Assembly: GCF_001613005.1 (NCBI RefSeq)
Contig: NZ_BDBN01000055.1
Location: 1-64,000 of the forward strand
Reading direction: 5' to 3'
Source of the DNA: Nocardia nova NBRC 15556
GTDB lineage: Bacteria > Actinomycetota > Actinomycetes > Mycobacteriales > Mycobacteriaceae
DNA length: 64,000 nucleotides
This document shows, piece by piece, positions 34,870-43,221 of this stretch. Each line of letters opens with the position of its first letter. The stretch's first letter is position 1. A program made the translations under genes and the position numbers. Under the pieces are notes generated by a model. The model saw only the letters and a program-made list of their open reading frames with translations, did not search any database and was not told the origin of the DNA.

Positions 34870-35652
34870 ATGGCAACGGTGCAGCTCGAACAAACCCCCA
34901 ACGCGATGATCGATCGCGTGGCGTCGCTGCTGGAAGCATTCGTCGGACAGCGGCCCATGACGCTGGCCGACATCACACGGCGGTCCCAACTGCCTCGCTC
35001 GTCCGCGCATCGAATCCTGCAGCGGCTCGTGGAACTCGGCTGGGTGGAACGCCACGGCTTCGAATATGTGCTGGGCATAAGGATGTTCGAGTTCGGGTCG
35101 CAGGTGGTGCGCCAGCGCAGCCTCAACGACGTGGCGACGGCCGTCATGACCGGATTGCACCGGCGCACGGGTCTGACCGCACATCTGAGCCTGCTGTCGG
35201 GCGCGGAAATCCTGCATCTCCATCGAGTCGGAGCCTGGCCGATGCCGGGGCGGCAGTGGGCGGTCGGCGCACGCCAGCCCGTCGAACTCACCGCGGCCGG
35301 TCATGCGCTGCTCGCGGCGATGGATCCGGAGCAGTGGCCCGAGTTGCCGTTCGCCGTCGCCCCCACCCGCTACAGCGTGCGGACTCGCCGGCAACTGGAA
35401 CGCGAGTTGGAGAAGGTCCGCGATCGCAGCGGGGTCGCCGTGGACTCGCAGGGCTGCGCACTGGGAGTCACCGTGGTAGCGGCCGCGCTCGACATCGACG
35501 TGGACCGCGGTCGCATGGCGGTGTCCCTGTGCGGTCCGACGCGCTCGATCAAAACCACGGCGGTCGTATCGGAAGTGCGCCTGGCGGCGAACGAGATCCG
35601 GCGCGCGGCCTCGGCCTCGCGCCGGATCGAGCCGCGGGCGGTGCGCGTCTGA
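34870..35652 (+). CDS. IclR family transcriptional regulator
   Basis: The 260-residue protein has the IclR winged helix (VASLLEAFVGQRPMTLADIT, RRSQLPRSSAHRILQRLV) and the C-terminal effector domain (HLSLLSGAEILHLHRVG, RQPVELTAAGHALLAAM). IclR proteins often activate or repress aromatic and steroid degradation genes. It starts after TTGGAGGCAACAG and converges on the HsaA-HsaC-KshA operon, making that operon a likely target. Confidence 0.92.
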   Translation: MATVQLEQTPNAMIDRVASLLEAFVGQRPMTLADITRRSQLPRSSAHRILQRLVELGWVERHGFEYVLGIRMFEFGSQVVRQRSLNDVATAVMTGLHRRTGLTAHLSLLSGAEILHLHRVGAWPMPGRQWAVGARQPVELTAAGHALLAAMDPEQWPELPFAVAPTRYSVRTRRQLERELEKVRDRSGVAVDSQGCALGVTVVAAALDIDVDRGRMAVSLCGPTRSIKTTAVVSEVRLAANEIRRAASASRRIEPRAVRV

Positions 35653-35730
35653 CGGTCGCTGCGCCGATGCAGCGATGCGTCCTCCCGCGGGATGGCAGAG
35701 CATCGCACCTTCGGGCACGCGCAGCAGAAA

Positions 35731-35762
35731 GGGCCCCTGCCGTCGGATGACGGCAGGGGCCC
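35731..35762 (-). terminator. strong terminator of the KshA operon
   Basis: A perfect 14-bp stem (35731-35744 with 35749-35762) closes a four-base loop. On the minus strand it is followed by TTTCTGC, placing it as the end of the operon; it may also stop readthrough from the IclR gene. Confidence 0.82.
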
Positions 35763-35775
35763 GTTGCCTCCGCGC

Positions 35776-35913
35776 TCAGCTCACCGCGCTGTCGAGTACG
35801 CGCAGTTCCCCGGATTCCGCGGCAGCCCGGATGGATTCGCGAAGTTGCGAGCACTGCCGGCACTCGACCGGCGCCATCGGCACCTCCCGAACGCGTTCGT
35901 CGATCGGCGTCAC
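35776..35913 (-). CDS. 45-residue CxxC microprotein coupled to the KshA-like gene
   Basis: The GTG overlaps the TGA of the KshA-like oxygenase gene (GTGA), and the gene ends 14 bp before the terminator. The peptide reads VECRQCSQLRESIRAAAESG after a short N-terminal segment, with a single CxxC pair and an amphipathic helix. An inner ATG at residue 13 would leave 33 residues. It could bind zinc, act as a redox or assembly partner of the Rieske oxygenase, or be a regulator. No family is recognised. Confidence 0.65.
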   Translation of the reverse strand: MTPIDERVREVPMAPVECRQCSQLRESIRAAAESGELRVLDSAVS

Positions 35914-37046
35914 GAAGTCGCCTCCGCCGCTTTGCGGGCGATGTTCTCGCGGACCTGCTCCTCCCAGCCCGCCAGCGGTCGCGTGGTGTCGAGTTCGAAT
36001 TCGAACCTGTCGACCATTTCGGGAGCGACATCGCCGACATCGACGTAGAACTGCTGATACCAGCGGCGCAGCTGATATACCGGGCCGTCTTCCTCGCAGA
36101 GCAGCGGATTGTCGATGCGCGCCTTGCTCTTCCAGATCGCGACGTCCTGCTCGAAGCCGAGCTTGACCCAGTCGCCGAGCGCGACGGCAGTGGCCATCGC
36201 CTGATCCTCGGGCAGCGTGTCGGACTTTTCCACGATGATGCCGTACTGCAGGACGAACGAATTCTCGTCGATCGGATAGTGGCAGTTGAGCAACACGGTT
36301 TTGTAGTCGCCGTGTTCGTAGTGATAGACGAGGTCGTCGATCATGAACGACGGCCCATAGTAGGAGGCCACCGACGAGGTGCCGAGCAGTTGCGGCTGGC
36401 CCACCGGTCCGGGTAGGTCGGCGCGAGCGCCGCTTTCGAAGTACTGGGTCGCCACCGGTCCCTCGAAGACATTCTTGAAGAAGGTCGGCAGGGAGCCGTG
36501 GATGTAGAAGAAATGCGCCATATCCACGACGTTGTCGATGATTTCGCGGCAATTCGTGTCGACCACCGTGGTGTACCAGTGCCAATCGGTCCAGTTGTCG
36601 GCGCCCGCACCCGCGATCCGCGGGATGGTGACGTCCTCCGGCGGCGGATTGCCCTCCGGATCGTTCCAGACGAACAACATGCCGTCCTGCTCGAGCGTCG
36701 TCCAGGCCCTGGTGCGCGCCAGTGGCGGCACCCGGCGGGCGTACGGGATCTGCTTGCAGCGCCCGTTGCCGCCCCAGCGCCAGTCGTGGAAGGGGCAGGC
36801 GATCTCGTTGCCCTTGACCTCGCCGTCGGACAGGTCGCCGCCCATATGCCGGCAGAACGCGTCGAGCACGTTGACCCGGCCGTCCTCACCGCGGAACACC
36901 ACCAGCTTGGTACCGAAGGCCCGGATCGAATGCGGCCGTCCGTCGGCGAAGTCTCTGATCAGCCCGAGACAATGCCAGCCGCGGGCGAATCGCGTGGGCA
37001 CTGCCCCTGCCTCGATCCGGCGTACCTCGTCATGCGTCGTTGTCAT
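35910..37046 (-). CDS. kshA: Rieske oxygenase, 3-ketosteroid 9-alpha-hydroxylase oxygenase component (KshA-like)
   Basis: The 378-residue protein aligns from end to end with KshA. Its N-terminus reads TRFARGWHCLGLIRD. The Rieske centre is C65-x-H67 and C84-x2-H87 (FCRHMGGD, ACPFHDWRW), and the mononuclear iron site lies in DNVVDMAHFFYIH with H178 and H183. KshA hydroxylates 3-ketosteroids at C9, which opens ring B, and needs the KshB reductase, not found here. The ATG at 37046 follows AAAGGACGGTGG. It is in an operon behind HsaA- and HsaC-like genes. A KshA paralogue acting on another substrate is possible. Confidence 0.93.
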   Translation of the reverse strand: MTTTHDEVRRIEAGAVPTRFARGWHCLGLIRDFADGRPHSIRAFGTKLVVFRGEDGRVNVLDAFCRHMGGDLSDGEVKGNEIACPFHDWRWGGNGRCKQIPYARRVPPLARTRAWTTLEQDGMLFVWNDPEGNPPPEDVTIPRIAGAGADNWTDWHWYTTVVDTNCREIIDNVVDMAHFFYIHGSLPTFFKNVFEGPVATQYFESGARADLPGPVGQPQLLGTSSVASYYGPSFMIDDLVYHYEHGDYKTVLLNCHYPIDENSFVLQYGIIVEKSDTLPEDQAMATAVALGDWVKLGFEQDVAIWKSKARIDNPLLCEEDGPVYQLRRWYQQFYVDVGDVAPEMVDRFEFELDTTRPLAGWEEQVRENIARKAAEATS

Positions 37047-37059
37047 GTCCACCGTCCTT

Positions 37060-37965
37060 TCACGCCTGTTTCATCTGCTTGGCCCACAGCCATTCATGTC
37101 CCCAATAGCTGTCGGCGGTGATCTCCTCGGCGGTGTAATAGGACTCGTCGACCAATTCGCCCGCGGTGCCGTATTCGATATCCCAGCCGCCGGGCACCCC
37201 GACGTAGAAGGACACCATTTTGTCGTTGGTGTGGCGGCCGAGTGTCGACGACACCGGGAAATCCCGTGCCATCACCTGGTCGAGGGCCTGCCCGACGGCA
37301 TCGAGCGAATCGACCTCGACCATCACGTGAATCAACCCGGGATCACGGCCTTCCAGCGCGGGCATGATCGCCAGGCTGTGATGGCGCTGATTCACTCCCA
37401 GGAACCTGATCCGCAGCGGTCCGGCACCGGGAGGTGAGGGCATCCGGAACGCCCCGCGCGACAGAAAGCCCAGCGTCTCGGTGTAGAAGGTGTAGGACTC
37501 CTCGAAGTTGGCGGTCGGCATCACCACGTGCCCGAGTCCCTGTGCGCCGGTGACGAATCGCTGCGCGTATTTGGTGACCACCGGACTGTGCTCGAGTGCC
37601 GGACCGTGGAAGAACTCCAGCGGCGTGCCACCGGGGTCGGTCATGCAGATACCGGCTTCGACCTTGCGGCGGTCGGCCAATTCCTGTGACATGGCGGTGT
37701 ATTCGTATCCGGCGTCCCGCAATGTCGCTTCCAGCCGGCGCAACGCCGGCCCGTCCCGCAATTCCCAGCCGACCGCGCTCACCCGGTCGACATCGGAACG
37801 TTCGACGGTGATCCGCGACGGGCGCTCGTCCATCCGGAAATGCAGCGCGTCCTTTTCGTCCCCGAATCCCGGTGCGAAGCCGAGCACATCGAAGCCCAGC
37901 TCCCGCCAGCGATCCACATCCGTGGCGAGCACCCGGATGTAGCCGAGCCCCTTGATTTCACTCAT
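37060..37965 (-). CDS. hsaC: extradiol dioxygenase HsaC-like (module 3)
   Basis: The 301-residue protein matches HsaC, the iron dioxygenase that cleaves the catechol 3,4-DHSA in steroid degradation. It has GLGYIRVLATDVDRWRELG at the start, FHGPALEHSPVV in the middle, and a complete metal triad: H146 (GLGHVVMPT), a histidine at 195 or 196 (RHHSLAIM) and E264 (WDIEYG). The ending SYWGHEWLWA is also HsaC-like. The ATG at 37965 begins the conserved part. The start region is an imperfect duplicate of the preceding 22 bp. Confidence 0.92.
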   Translation of the reverse strand: MSEIKGLGYIRVLATDVDRWRELGFDVLGFAPGFGDEKDALHFRMDERPSRITVERSDVDRVSAVGWELRDGPALRRLEATLRDAGYEYTAMSQELADRRKVEAGICMTDPGGTPLEFFHGPALEHSPVVTKYAQRFVTGAQGLGHVVMPTANFEESYTFYTETLGFLSRGAFRMPSPPGAGPLRIRFLGVNQRHHSLAIMPALEGRDPGLIHVMVEVDSLDAVGQALDQVMARDFPVSSTLGRHTNDKMVSFYVGVPGGWDIEYGTAGELVDESYYTAEEITADSYWGHEWLWAKQMKQA

Positions 37966-38013
37966 GGACAACTGCTTTCACTCATGAAGACAACTCGCAT
38001 TCGGTTCGCTCGG

Positions 38014-39198
38014 TCAGATCATCACGCGCAGGGGACCCTGCGGTACTTCCACACCCAGCGAGGCCATGGCCGACGCGTGATAGGTCGTGCTGGTGACGTG
38101 GATGGCGTGGTGCAACCCCGCGTGAGCGTCGCGCCAGAACCGTTGCAGCGCATTGTCCATGCGCAGCGCGTTGCCTCCGGCGCGGTCGAAGATGTCGTCG
38201 GCGGCCCGGACCGCCCGCCATGCCGACCGGATCTGATCCCGGCGCACTGCGGCGCGCATCGCGAAATCGATCTCCTTGCCCGCGTCGACCAGGTCCCAGA
38301 TGCGGTCGACGTTGGCGAGCAGCTGCTGACGGGCGGCATCGATCTCCGATGCGGATTCGCCGAGCGCGTGCAGAACGTAGGGATCGTCCTTGACCAGAGT
38401 TCCGGTGGCCCCCACCCGATTTCGCTGATAGTCGATGCCGGCGGCCAGCACGCCCTCACAGATGCCGATCGTCGCCGAGGTGATGCCCAGCGGGAACATG
38501 GTCGACCACGGCATCTTGTACAGGGTCTCGGTGACGCCGTATTCCACGGCGGCACTGCCGTCGATGACCTTGCCCTGGTCCATCACCCGGTAATCGGGGA
38601 TGAACGCGTCTCGCACCACGATGTCCTTGCTGCCGGTGCCCCGCAGCCCCACCACATCCCAGGAGTCCGCCACGATCTCGTAGTCCGAGCGGGGCAGGAT
38701 CACATGCAGGGGCTGCGGCGGCATGATCGGTTTGCCGTCCGCGTCGCCGACCAAAGCGCCGAGGAAGATCCAGTCACAGTGATCGGTGCCGGAGGAGAAC
38801 TGCCAGCGCCCGCTCATGACGTATCCGCCGTCGGCAGGAACCGCGACACCACCGGGCATATACGGTGATGCCATCCAGGTGTCGGTGTCCGCGCCGAGAA
38901 CTTCCTCCTGCACCTTGGGATCGGCGAAGGCGAGCTGCCACGGGTGCACGCCGACGATGCCGGCCACCCAGCCCGCCGAACCGTAGAGGCTCGCGGTCTT
39001 CATCACCGTCTCGGCGAACTCGCGCGGATGCGCCTCGTAGCCGTTGTACTTCTTGCGCTGCAGCATCCGGATGACGCCCGCGTCCTTCAGCCCTTTGGCC
39101 ATGTCGTCGGGCAGCCGGCCGAGCGAGTCACCCTCGTCGGCCCCGTTGCGGATCTCCTCGGCGATTCTGTCGATATTGCCGATCACTGTGTTGGACAT
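38014..39198 (-). CDS. hsaA: flavin-dependent monooxygenase HsaA-like (acyl-CoA dehydrogenase fold)
   Basis: The 394-residue protein resembles HsaA, which ortho-hydroxylates 3-HSA to 3,4-DHSA using FMNH2 from a separate reductase. Matching blocks are YGSAGWVAGIVGVHPWQLA, RWQFSSGTDHCDWIFLG, DVVGLRGTGSKDIVV, the KMPWSTMFPLGIT region and QRFWRDAHAG near the C-terminus. A reductase (HsaB) is not in the window. It is the first gene of an operon that continues with the dioxygenase and the KshA-like oxygenase. Confidence 0.92.
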   Translation of the reverse strand: MSNTVIGNIDRIAEEIRNGADEGDSLGRLPDDMAKGLKDAGVIRMLQRKKYNGYEAHPREFAETVMKTASLYGSAGWVAGIVGVHPWQLAFADPKVQEEVLGADTDTWMASPYMPGGVAVPADGGYVMSGRWQFSSGTDHCDWIFLGALVGDADGKPIMPPQPLHVILPRSDYEIVADSWDVVGLRGTGSKDIVVRDAFIPDYRVMDQGKVIDGSAAVEYGVTETLYKMPWSTMFPLGITSATIGICEGVLAAGIDYQRNRVGATGTLVKDDPYVLHALGESASEIDAARQQLLANVDRIWDLVDAGKEIDFAMRAAVRRDQIRSAWRAVRAADDIFDRAGGNALRMDNALQRFWRDAHAGLHHAIHVTSTTYHASAMASLGVEVPQGPLRVMI

Positions 39199-39604
39199 AC
39201 AGCTCAGCTTGGCCGCTGAACCCGCATTTGTGACGTGAGTCTCCTACTCATCGGAACACCGGATCACCGCCCGAGCTGATCGCGGACCCAACCGGATTCG
39301 CGTAGCGGCGCCGGGCGGATGTGCGCGCCGGCGTCCGCGCCTTACCCACCGCAGACTGTTGACACTCGGCAAGACACGTGTCTATTTTCGGTGAGTCCGC
39401 AAGCCACATCCCCTCTCGGGTGCCGCAGTTCCGACGCGTCGTGGCGAACAGGCCCTGTGATCGGAGAGCCGGTGACCGAAGCCGAACGCGAACTCGGCGG
39501 GACACCACACCCGATCGAGGAGGCGATCACGGACGCCGCGAGGTTCTTCACCCGCAGGAGATCGACCATCCGCGCAGTGGTCCGCAACGAGAAAGGACTC
39601 GCAG
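39199..39604. other. divergent promoter region with a possible regulator remnant
   Basis: The 406 bp between the HsaA-like gene and the LLM oxidoreductase gene contain TTGACA at 39359-39364 with TCTATT 16 bp downstream (a possible promoter) and the palindrome AGACACGTGTCT at 39372-39383 between the two boxes. From about 39458 the plus-strand frame reads TEAERELGGTPHPIEEAITD and AARFFTRRRSTIRAVVR, which looks like part of a TetR ligand domain without a DNA-binding domain. Confidence 0.4.
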
Positions 39605-40705
39605 ATGACCGACCCCTCCGACGGCAGCGGCCGACCAGAGCGGCTCGACGCCGATTCGTCTGTGCCCGAACAACTTTCGGAACTCGGCTACTATCTTCTC
39701 GCGGGAGCGGCGGGTGAGGGGCCCGCGGCGCTGGTCCAGGAGGCCCGCCGAGGCGAGGAGCTCGGCCTGGGCACCGCGTTCATCTCGGAACGATGGAATA
39801 TCAAGGAAGCATCCTCACTGACCGGTGCGGCATGCGCCGTCACCACACGCATGCGGATCGCCACCGCGGCCACCAACCACAACACACGCCACCCGCTCAT
39901 CACCGGCTCGTGGGCGACCACCATGCATCGCCTGTCGGGAGGCCGCTTCACCCTCGGCATCGGCCGCGGCATCGGCGCGCTCTATGCCGGCTTCGGCATT
40001 CCCGCGGTGACGACCGCGCAACTGGAGGATTTCGCCGGCGTGATGAGACGGCTGTGGCGCGGTGAAGCCGTGATCGGCCACGACGGGCCGATCGGGAAAT
40101 ACCCGGTTCTGTTCCTGGACAGCGATTTTCGCGAACACATCCCGCTCGGACTGGTCGCCTTCGGACCGCGCACACTCGAACTCGGCGGCCGCGTCTTCGA
40201 CGACGTCATCCTGCACACCTACTTCACGCCACAGACCCTGCAGCGCTGCGTCACCACGGTAAAAACGGCTGCCGAACGAGCCGGACGGGACCCCGCCACG
40301 GTGCGAGTGTGGTCCTGCCTGGCCACCGTCGGCGACCACCTGCCCGAGGAACTGCGCCTGAAGAAGACAGTGGCACGCCTCGCGACCTATCTCCAGGGCT
40401 ACGGCGACCTCCTGGTTCGCACAAATGACTGGGATCCCGCTGTGCTGCAACGCTTCCGTGCCGACCCGATCGTGCAATCGGTCGCCGGCGGAATCGACAG
40501 CAAGGCCGGCGTCACCCAGATCGAACACATCGCCGGCCTGATTCCGGACGAGTGGCTCGCAGCCGCCGCCACCGGAAGCCCAGAACAGTGCGCCCGCCGC
40601 ATCCGCGACGAATTCGGTTACGGCGCAGACCGAGTCATCCTGCACGGCGCCACCCCGGACGAACTGGCACCGATCCTCGACGCCTACCGCACCGGCCGGA
40701 CGTGA
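39605..40705 (+). CDS. LLM-class F420-type oxidoreductase (TIGR03857 group)
   Basis: The 366-residue protein has the TIM-barrel of luciferase-like monooxygenases: LGLGTAFISERWNIKEASSL, MRIATAATNHNTRHPL, FTLGIGRGIGALYAGFGIP and, at the end, GSPEQCARRIRDEFGYGADR. The group is annotated as coenzyme F420-dependent in actinobacteria. The ATG follows GAGAAAGGAC. It is divergent from the HsaA operon and may act in the same pathway, but this is only inferred from position. Confidence 0.88.
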   Translation: MTDPSDGSGRPERLDADSSVPEQLSELGYYLLAGAAGEGPAALVQEARRGEELGLGTAFISERWNIKEASSLTGAACAVTTRMRIATAATNHNTRHPLITGSWATTMHRLSGGRFTLGIGRGIGALYAGFGIPAVTTAQLEDFAGVMRRLWRGEAVIGHDGPIGKYPVLFLDSDFREHIPLGLVAFGPRTLELGGRVFDDVILHTYFTPQTLQRCVTTVKTAAERAGRDPATVRVWSCLATVGDHLPEELRLKKTVARLATYLQGYGDLLVRTNDWDPAVLQRFRADPIVQSVAGGIDSKAGVTQIEHIAGLIPDEWLAAAATGSPEQCARRIRDEFGYGADRVILHGATPDELAPILDAYRTGRT

Positions 40706-40734
40706 GGGCAGTCCGGTCGCCGCACCGACCCTAG

Positions 40735-40925
40735 GTCCGGCCTTCGCCTTGCAGCACCCGCTCGGTGTGTGCGGTCGACGACGGCATCGGGAAGGTCGAG
40801 ACCGTGGATGTCGCCGTGGACGAGTTCGATCGGTTCCCCCGCCCGGACCGGTCGCCGCGGCGAAGCCACGCAGGTCCGCCCCAGGCCCGCCATTAACGAT
40901 GTCGAAGGTACCGATGCCCTGCGCA
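40735..40925 (-). pseudogene. remnant of a SAM-dependent methyltransferase
   Basis: On the minus strand one frame reads GEPIELVHGDIHGLDLPDAV, a typical methyltransferase motif stretch, then shifts frame into HTERVLQ and stops. Just upstream another frame reads GGPGADLRGFAAATGPGG, like the SAM-binding glycine loop. The pieces are too close together, so an internal deletion and a frameshift are both present. No start codon remains. Confidence 0.6.
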
Positions 40926-40944
40926 AACCGGCAGGCGCGTCCGG

Positions 40945-41679
40945 TCAGTGCGAGCGCAGCCAGTCGCGGTAGTGGGTGCTGGCCAGGTGGGCGTCCGGGG
41001 GCGCTGTCAGCTCATCGCCTTCGACCGCGGCGAACAGGCCCGCGGTGTTGTCGGTGACGACGTGGCGGTGGTCGCCGGTGGCTTCCAGTGTGATGCGGCC
41101 GAGTTCGTCGAGAGCGAAGACATCCGGACCCGCGATATTGCGAATGCCCCGCAGTGGTGCGCCGGCGGCCACCTCCGCGACCTCGGCGGCGACCTCCGCG
41201 GAGCTGATCGGCTGGATCGGGGTGGCGGGCAGGCGCACGGCGTCGCCGTCGGTGGTCGCGTCCATCGTCGGTGCGACGAACTCCATGAACTGGGTGGCGC
41301 GCACGATCGAGTACGGAATCGGCCCCGCCTCGACCAGATTCTCCTGCAGGGTTTTCGCCCGGTAGTAGGCCAGGGCCGGCACACGGTCGACACCGACGAT
41401 GGACAACGTCACGAGATGCCCGACACCGGCCGCCTCCGCGGCGGCCAGCAGATTGGTCACCGTGGTGCGGAAGAAGTCGATGGACGCATCGTCGAAGGTC
41501 GGTGAATTGGTCACGTTCACGACGACCTCGGCGCCGCTGAGCGCGTCGTCGAGGCCCTGCCCGGTGAGCAGGTCGAGGCCGGTCGAGCGGGCGTGCCCGG
41601 ATGCCTCGTGTCCTGCGGCCGTGAGGCGCTGGATCACCTGGGAGCCGATCAGTCCGGTGCCGATGACGGAGACTTTCAT
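40945..41679 (-). CDS. NAD(P)-binding Rossmann-fold protein (NmrA/atypical SDR type)
   Basis: The 244-residue protein begins MKVSVIGTGLIGSQVIQRL, a GxGxxG dinucleotide motif, and continues with AEVVVNVTNSPTFDD, GHLVTLSIVGVDRVP and YYRAKTLQENLVEAG, the conserved Y-x3-K region of atypical SDR proteins. Homologues act as quinone or NAD(P)H-binding sensors or reductases. The start is set at the ATG with GTAGGAGCAGC upstream; the long N-terminal frame beyond it is arginine-rich shadow. Confidence 0.88.
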   Translation of the reverse strand: MKVSVIGTGLIGSQVIQRLTAAGHEASGHARSTGLDLLTGQGLDDALSGAEVVVNVTNSPTFDDASIDFFRTTVTNLLAAAEAAGVGHLVTLSIVGVDRVPALAYYRAKTLQENLVEAGPIPYSIVRATQFMEFVAPTMDATTDGDAVRLPATPIQPISSAEVAAEVAEVAAGAPLRGIRNIAGPDVFALDELGRITLEATGDHRHVVTDNTAGLFAAVEGDELTAPPDAHLASTHYRDWLRSH

Positions 41680-41914
41680 GCTGCTCCTACGGTTGGGTTC
41701 GAACTCGGAGGCCCCGGATTGCCTGGGGCGACAGGTTTTTCCGCGTGCTGCCGGCATCGGTGGACGGGGCGCGATCACCGTGGCGGCGTCGTAGTCGAGC
41801 GCGGCAATACTATCGACGCGCGGTCGCCTGCCGGGGGCCTCCGAGGGGAGGGTTTCGACGCCGCCGCCGAGTTGCGGCCATCTCGTGATCCGACGCGGAC
41901 GCGGCCGCCACGGC

Positions 41915-42298
41915 TCATCGTTTTCCGGGCGGCGTGATTCCGGCGAGGAGGACATCGGCGACATGGTCGGCATAGGTCAGGGGGTCGACATCCGGATTGG
42001 TGTCCAGATAGTCGAGCATGCTGTCGACCATCCCCTGATACGTCACCGCCAACAGCTGCGGATCGAGGTCCGCGCGCAGCTGTCCATGGTCCTGACCGCG
42101 CCGTAGTAGTGCGGCTTGCCGGGCATACAAGGCGCTGCACTCCCGGTCGCGCAGGGCGGCACCGCCGCCGAATGCGCCCAGATTCAGCACGATCTGGCGG
42201 ATCGTGCGCAGCTCGGCACCGTGGGTGGCGGGCAGCTGCGCCGCGCGCCGGATCGCCGCGCGCAGCAGATCATCGACATCGGCGTCGAGGTCGTGTCC
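41915..42298 (-). pseudogene. TetR C-terminal domain without DNA-binding domain
   Basis: The frame gives a TetR-type ligand domain (DVDDLLRAAIRRAAQLPATH, LYARQAALLRRGQDHGQLRA, DPLTYADHVADVLLAGI) but no start codon and no helix-turn-helix. The coding similarity begins immediately after the stop codon of the alcohol dehydrogenase gene, so the front half of the regulator has been lost at that junction. An internal ATG-less start from GTG near 42190 would make only a 91-residue fragment. Confidence 0.6.
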
Positions 42299-42300
42299 CG

Positions 42301-43221
42301 CTACTCGTCGGCGACCCGGATGATCGTCCGGCCCGGTGTGCGGTGGCGGCGAGCGAATGCGGACGCCGTGTCGGCGAGCGGTCGCACGGAGCCGACGATG
42401 GGCTCGAGCCGCCCCGACCGCACCCGCTGGGCGAGATCGGCCAGCCGCGCGCGGTCGGGTTCGACGACGAAGAAGACGGCGCGCCCGTCCCTGGGCTGCG
42501 TGGTCGGCGGCATGGCGATGGTGACGAGAGTGCCACCGGGACGGACCAGTTCGGTCGAGCGCTCGAGGATCGCGCCGCCGATCACGTCGAAGACGACATC
42601 CACCGCACCGGCGTCCCGGAGGTCGTCGCTGTCCAGATCGAGAAAGGCCTGTGCGCCGAGTCCGAGGACGAGGTCACGGTCGCCGACTCGGCCGGTGCCG
42701 ATCACGTGCGCGCCCACCTCGCGCGCGAGTTGCACCGCGATCGAGCCCACACCGCCTGCGGCGCCGTGAATCAGGACCGTCCGGCCGGTTGTCAGGTGGG
42801 CGTGGTCGAACAACCCCTGCCATGCGGTCAGGCCGGAAATGGGCAGCGCGGCGGCCACGATGTAGTCGATATCGACCGCGAGCGGGGCGAGGTTGCGGGC
42901 CTCCACCGCGGTGTATTCGGCCAGCGATCCGTTGCGCGCCCAGTCGGTCGGCCCGAATACCCGCTGGCCGACGGTGAGACCGGTGGTTCCGTAGCCGAGT
43001 TCGACGACGACACCGGCCAGCTCGTGTCCGGGGATGGTGGGTGTCCGGTCGCGGCCGGCACGATCGGACCACGTTGTCGGCCAGTCGAGTTCGCCGGGCG
43101 TGAAGCCGGCGGCGTGCACCCGCACGACGACGTCGTTCTCCGCGGCGTGCGGGTAGGGCATATCGGTCGAGGTGAGCCCGGCGATACCGGAATCACGGTC
43201 GCGCACGGTCATCGCTCGCAT
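42301..43221 (-). CDS. NADP-dependent zinc-independent alcohol dehydrogenase (MDR/quinone oxidoreductase family)
   Basis: The 306-residue protein has the medium-chain dehydrogenase pattern: VRVHAAGFTPGELDWPTTW, TIPGHELAGVVVELGYG, LPISGLTAWQGLFDHA and VLIHGAAGGVGSIAVQLA for the cofactor. Structural zinc cysteines are absent, as in quinone oxidoreductases. The start ATG at 43221 has GGAAGGACTCC upstream. A truncated TetR gene lies directly behind it. Confidence 0.9.
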   Translation of the reverse strand: MRAMTVRDRDSGIAGLTSTDMPYPHAAENDVVVRVHAAGFTPGELDWPTTWSDRAGRDRTPTIPGHELAGVVVELGYGTTGLTVGQRVFGPTDWARNGSLAEYTAVEARNLAPLAVDIDYIVAAALPISGLTAWQGLFDHAHLTTGRTVLIHGAAGGVGSIAVQLAREVGAHVIGTGRVGDRDLVLGLGAQAFLDLDSDDLRDAGAVDVVFDVIGGAILERSTELVRPGGTLVTIAMPPTTQPRDGRAVFFVVEPDRARLADLAQRVRSGRLEPIVGSVRPLADTASAFARRHRTPGRTIIRVADE

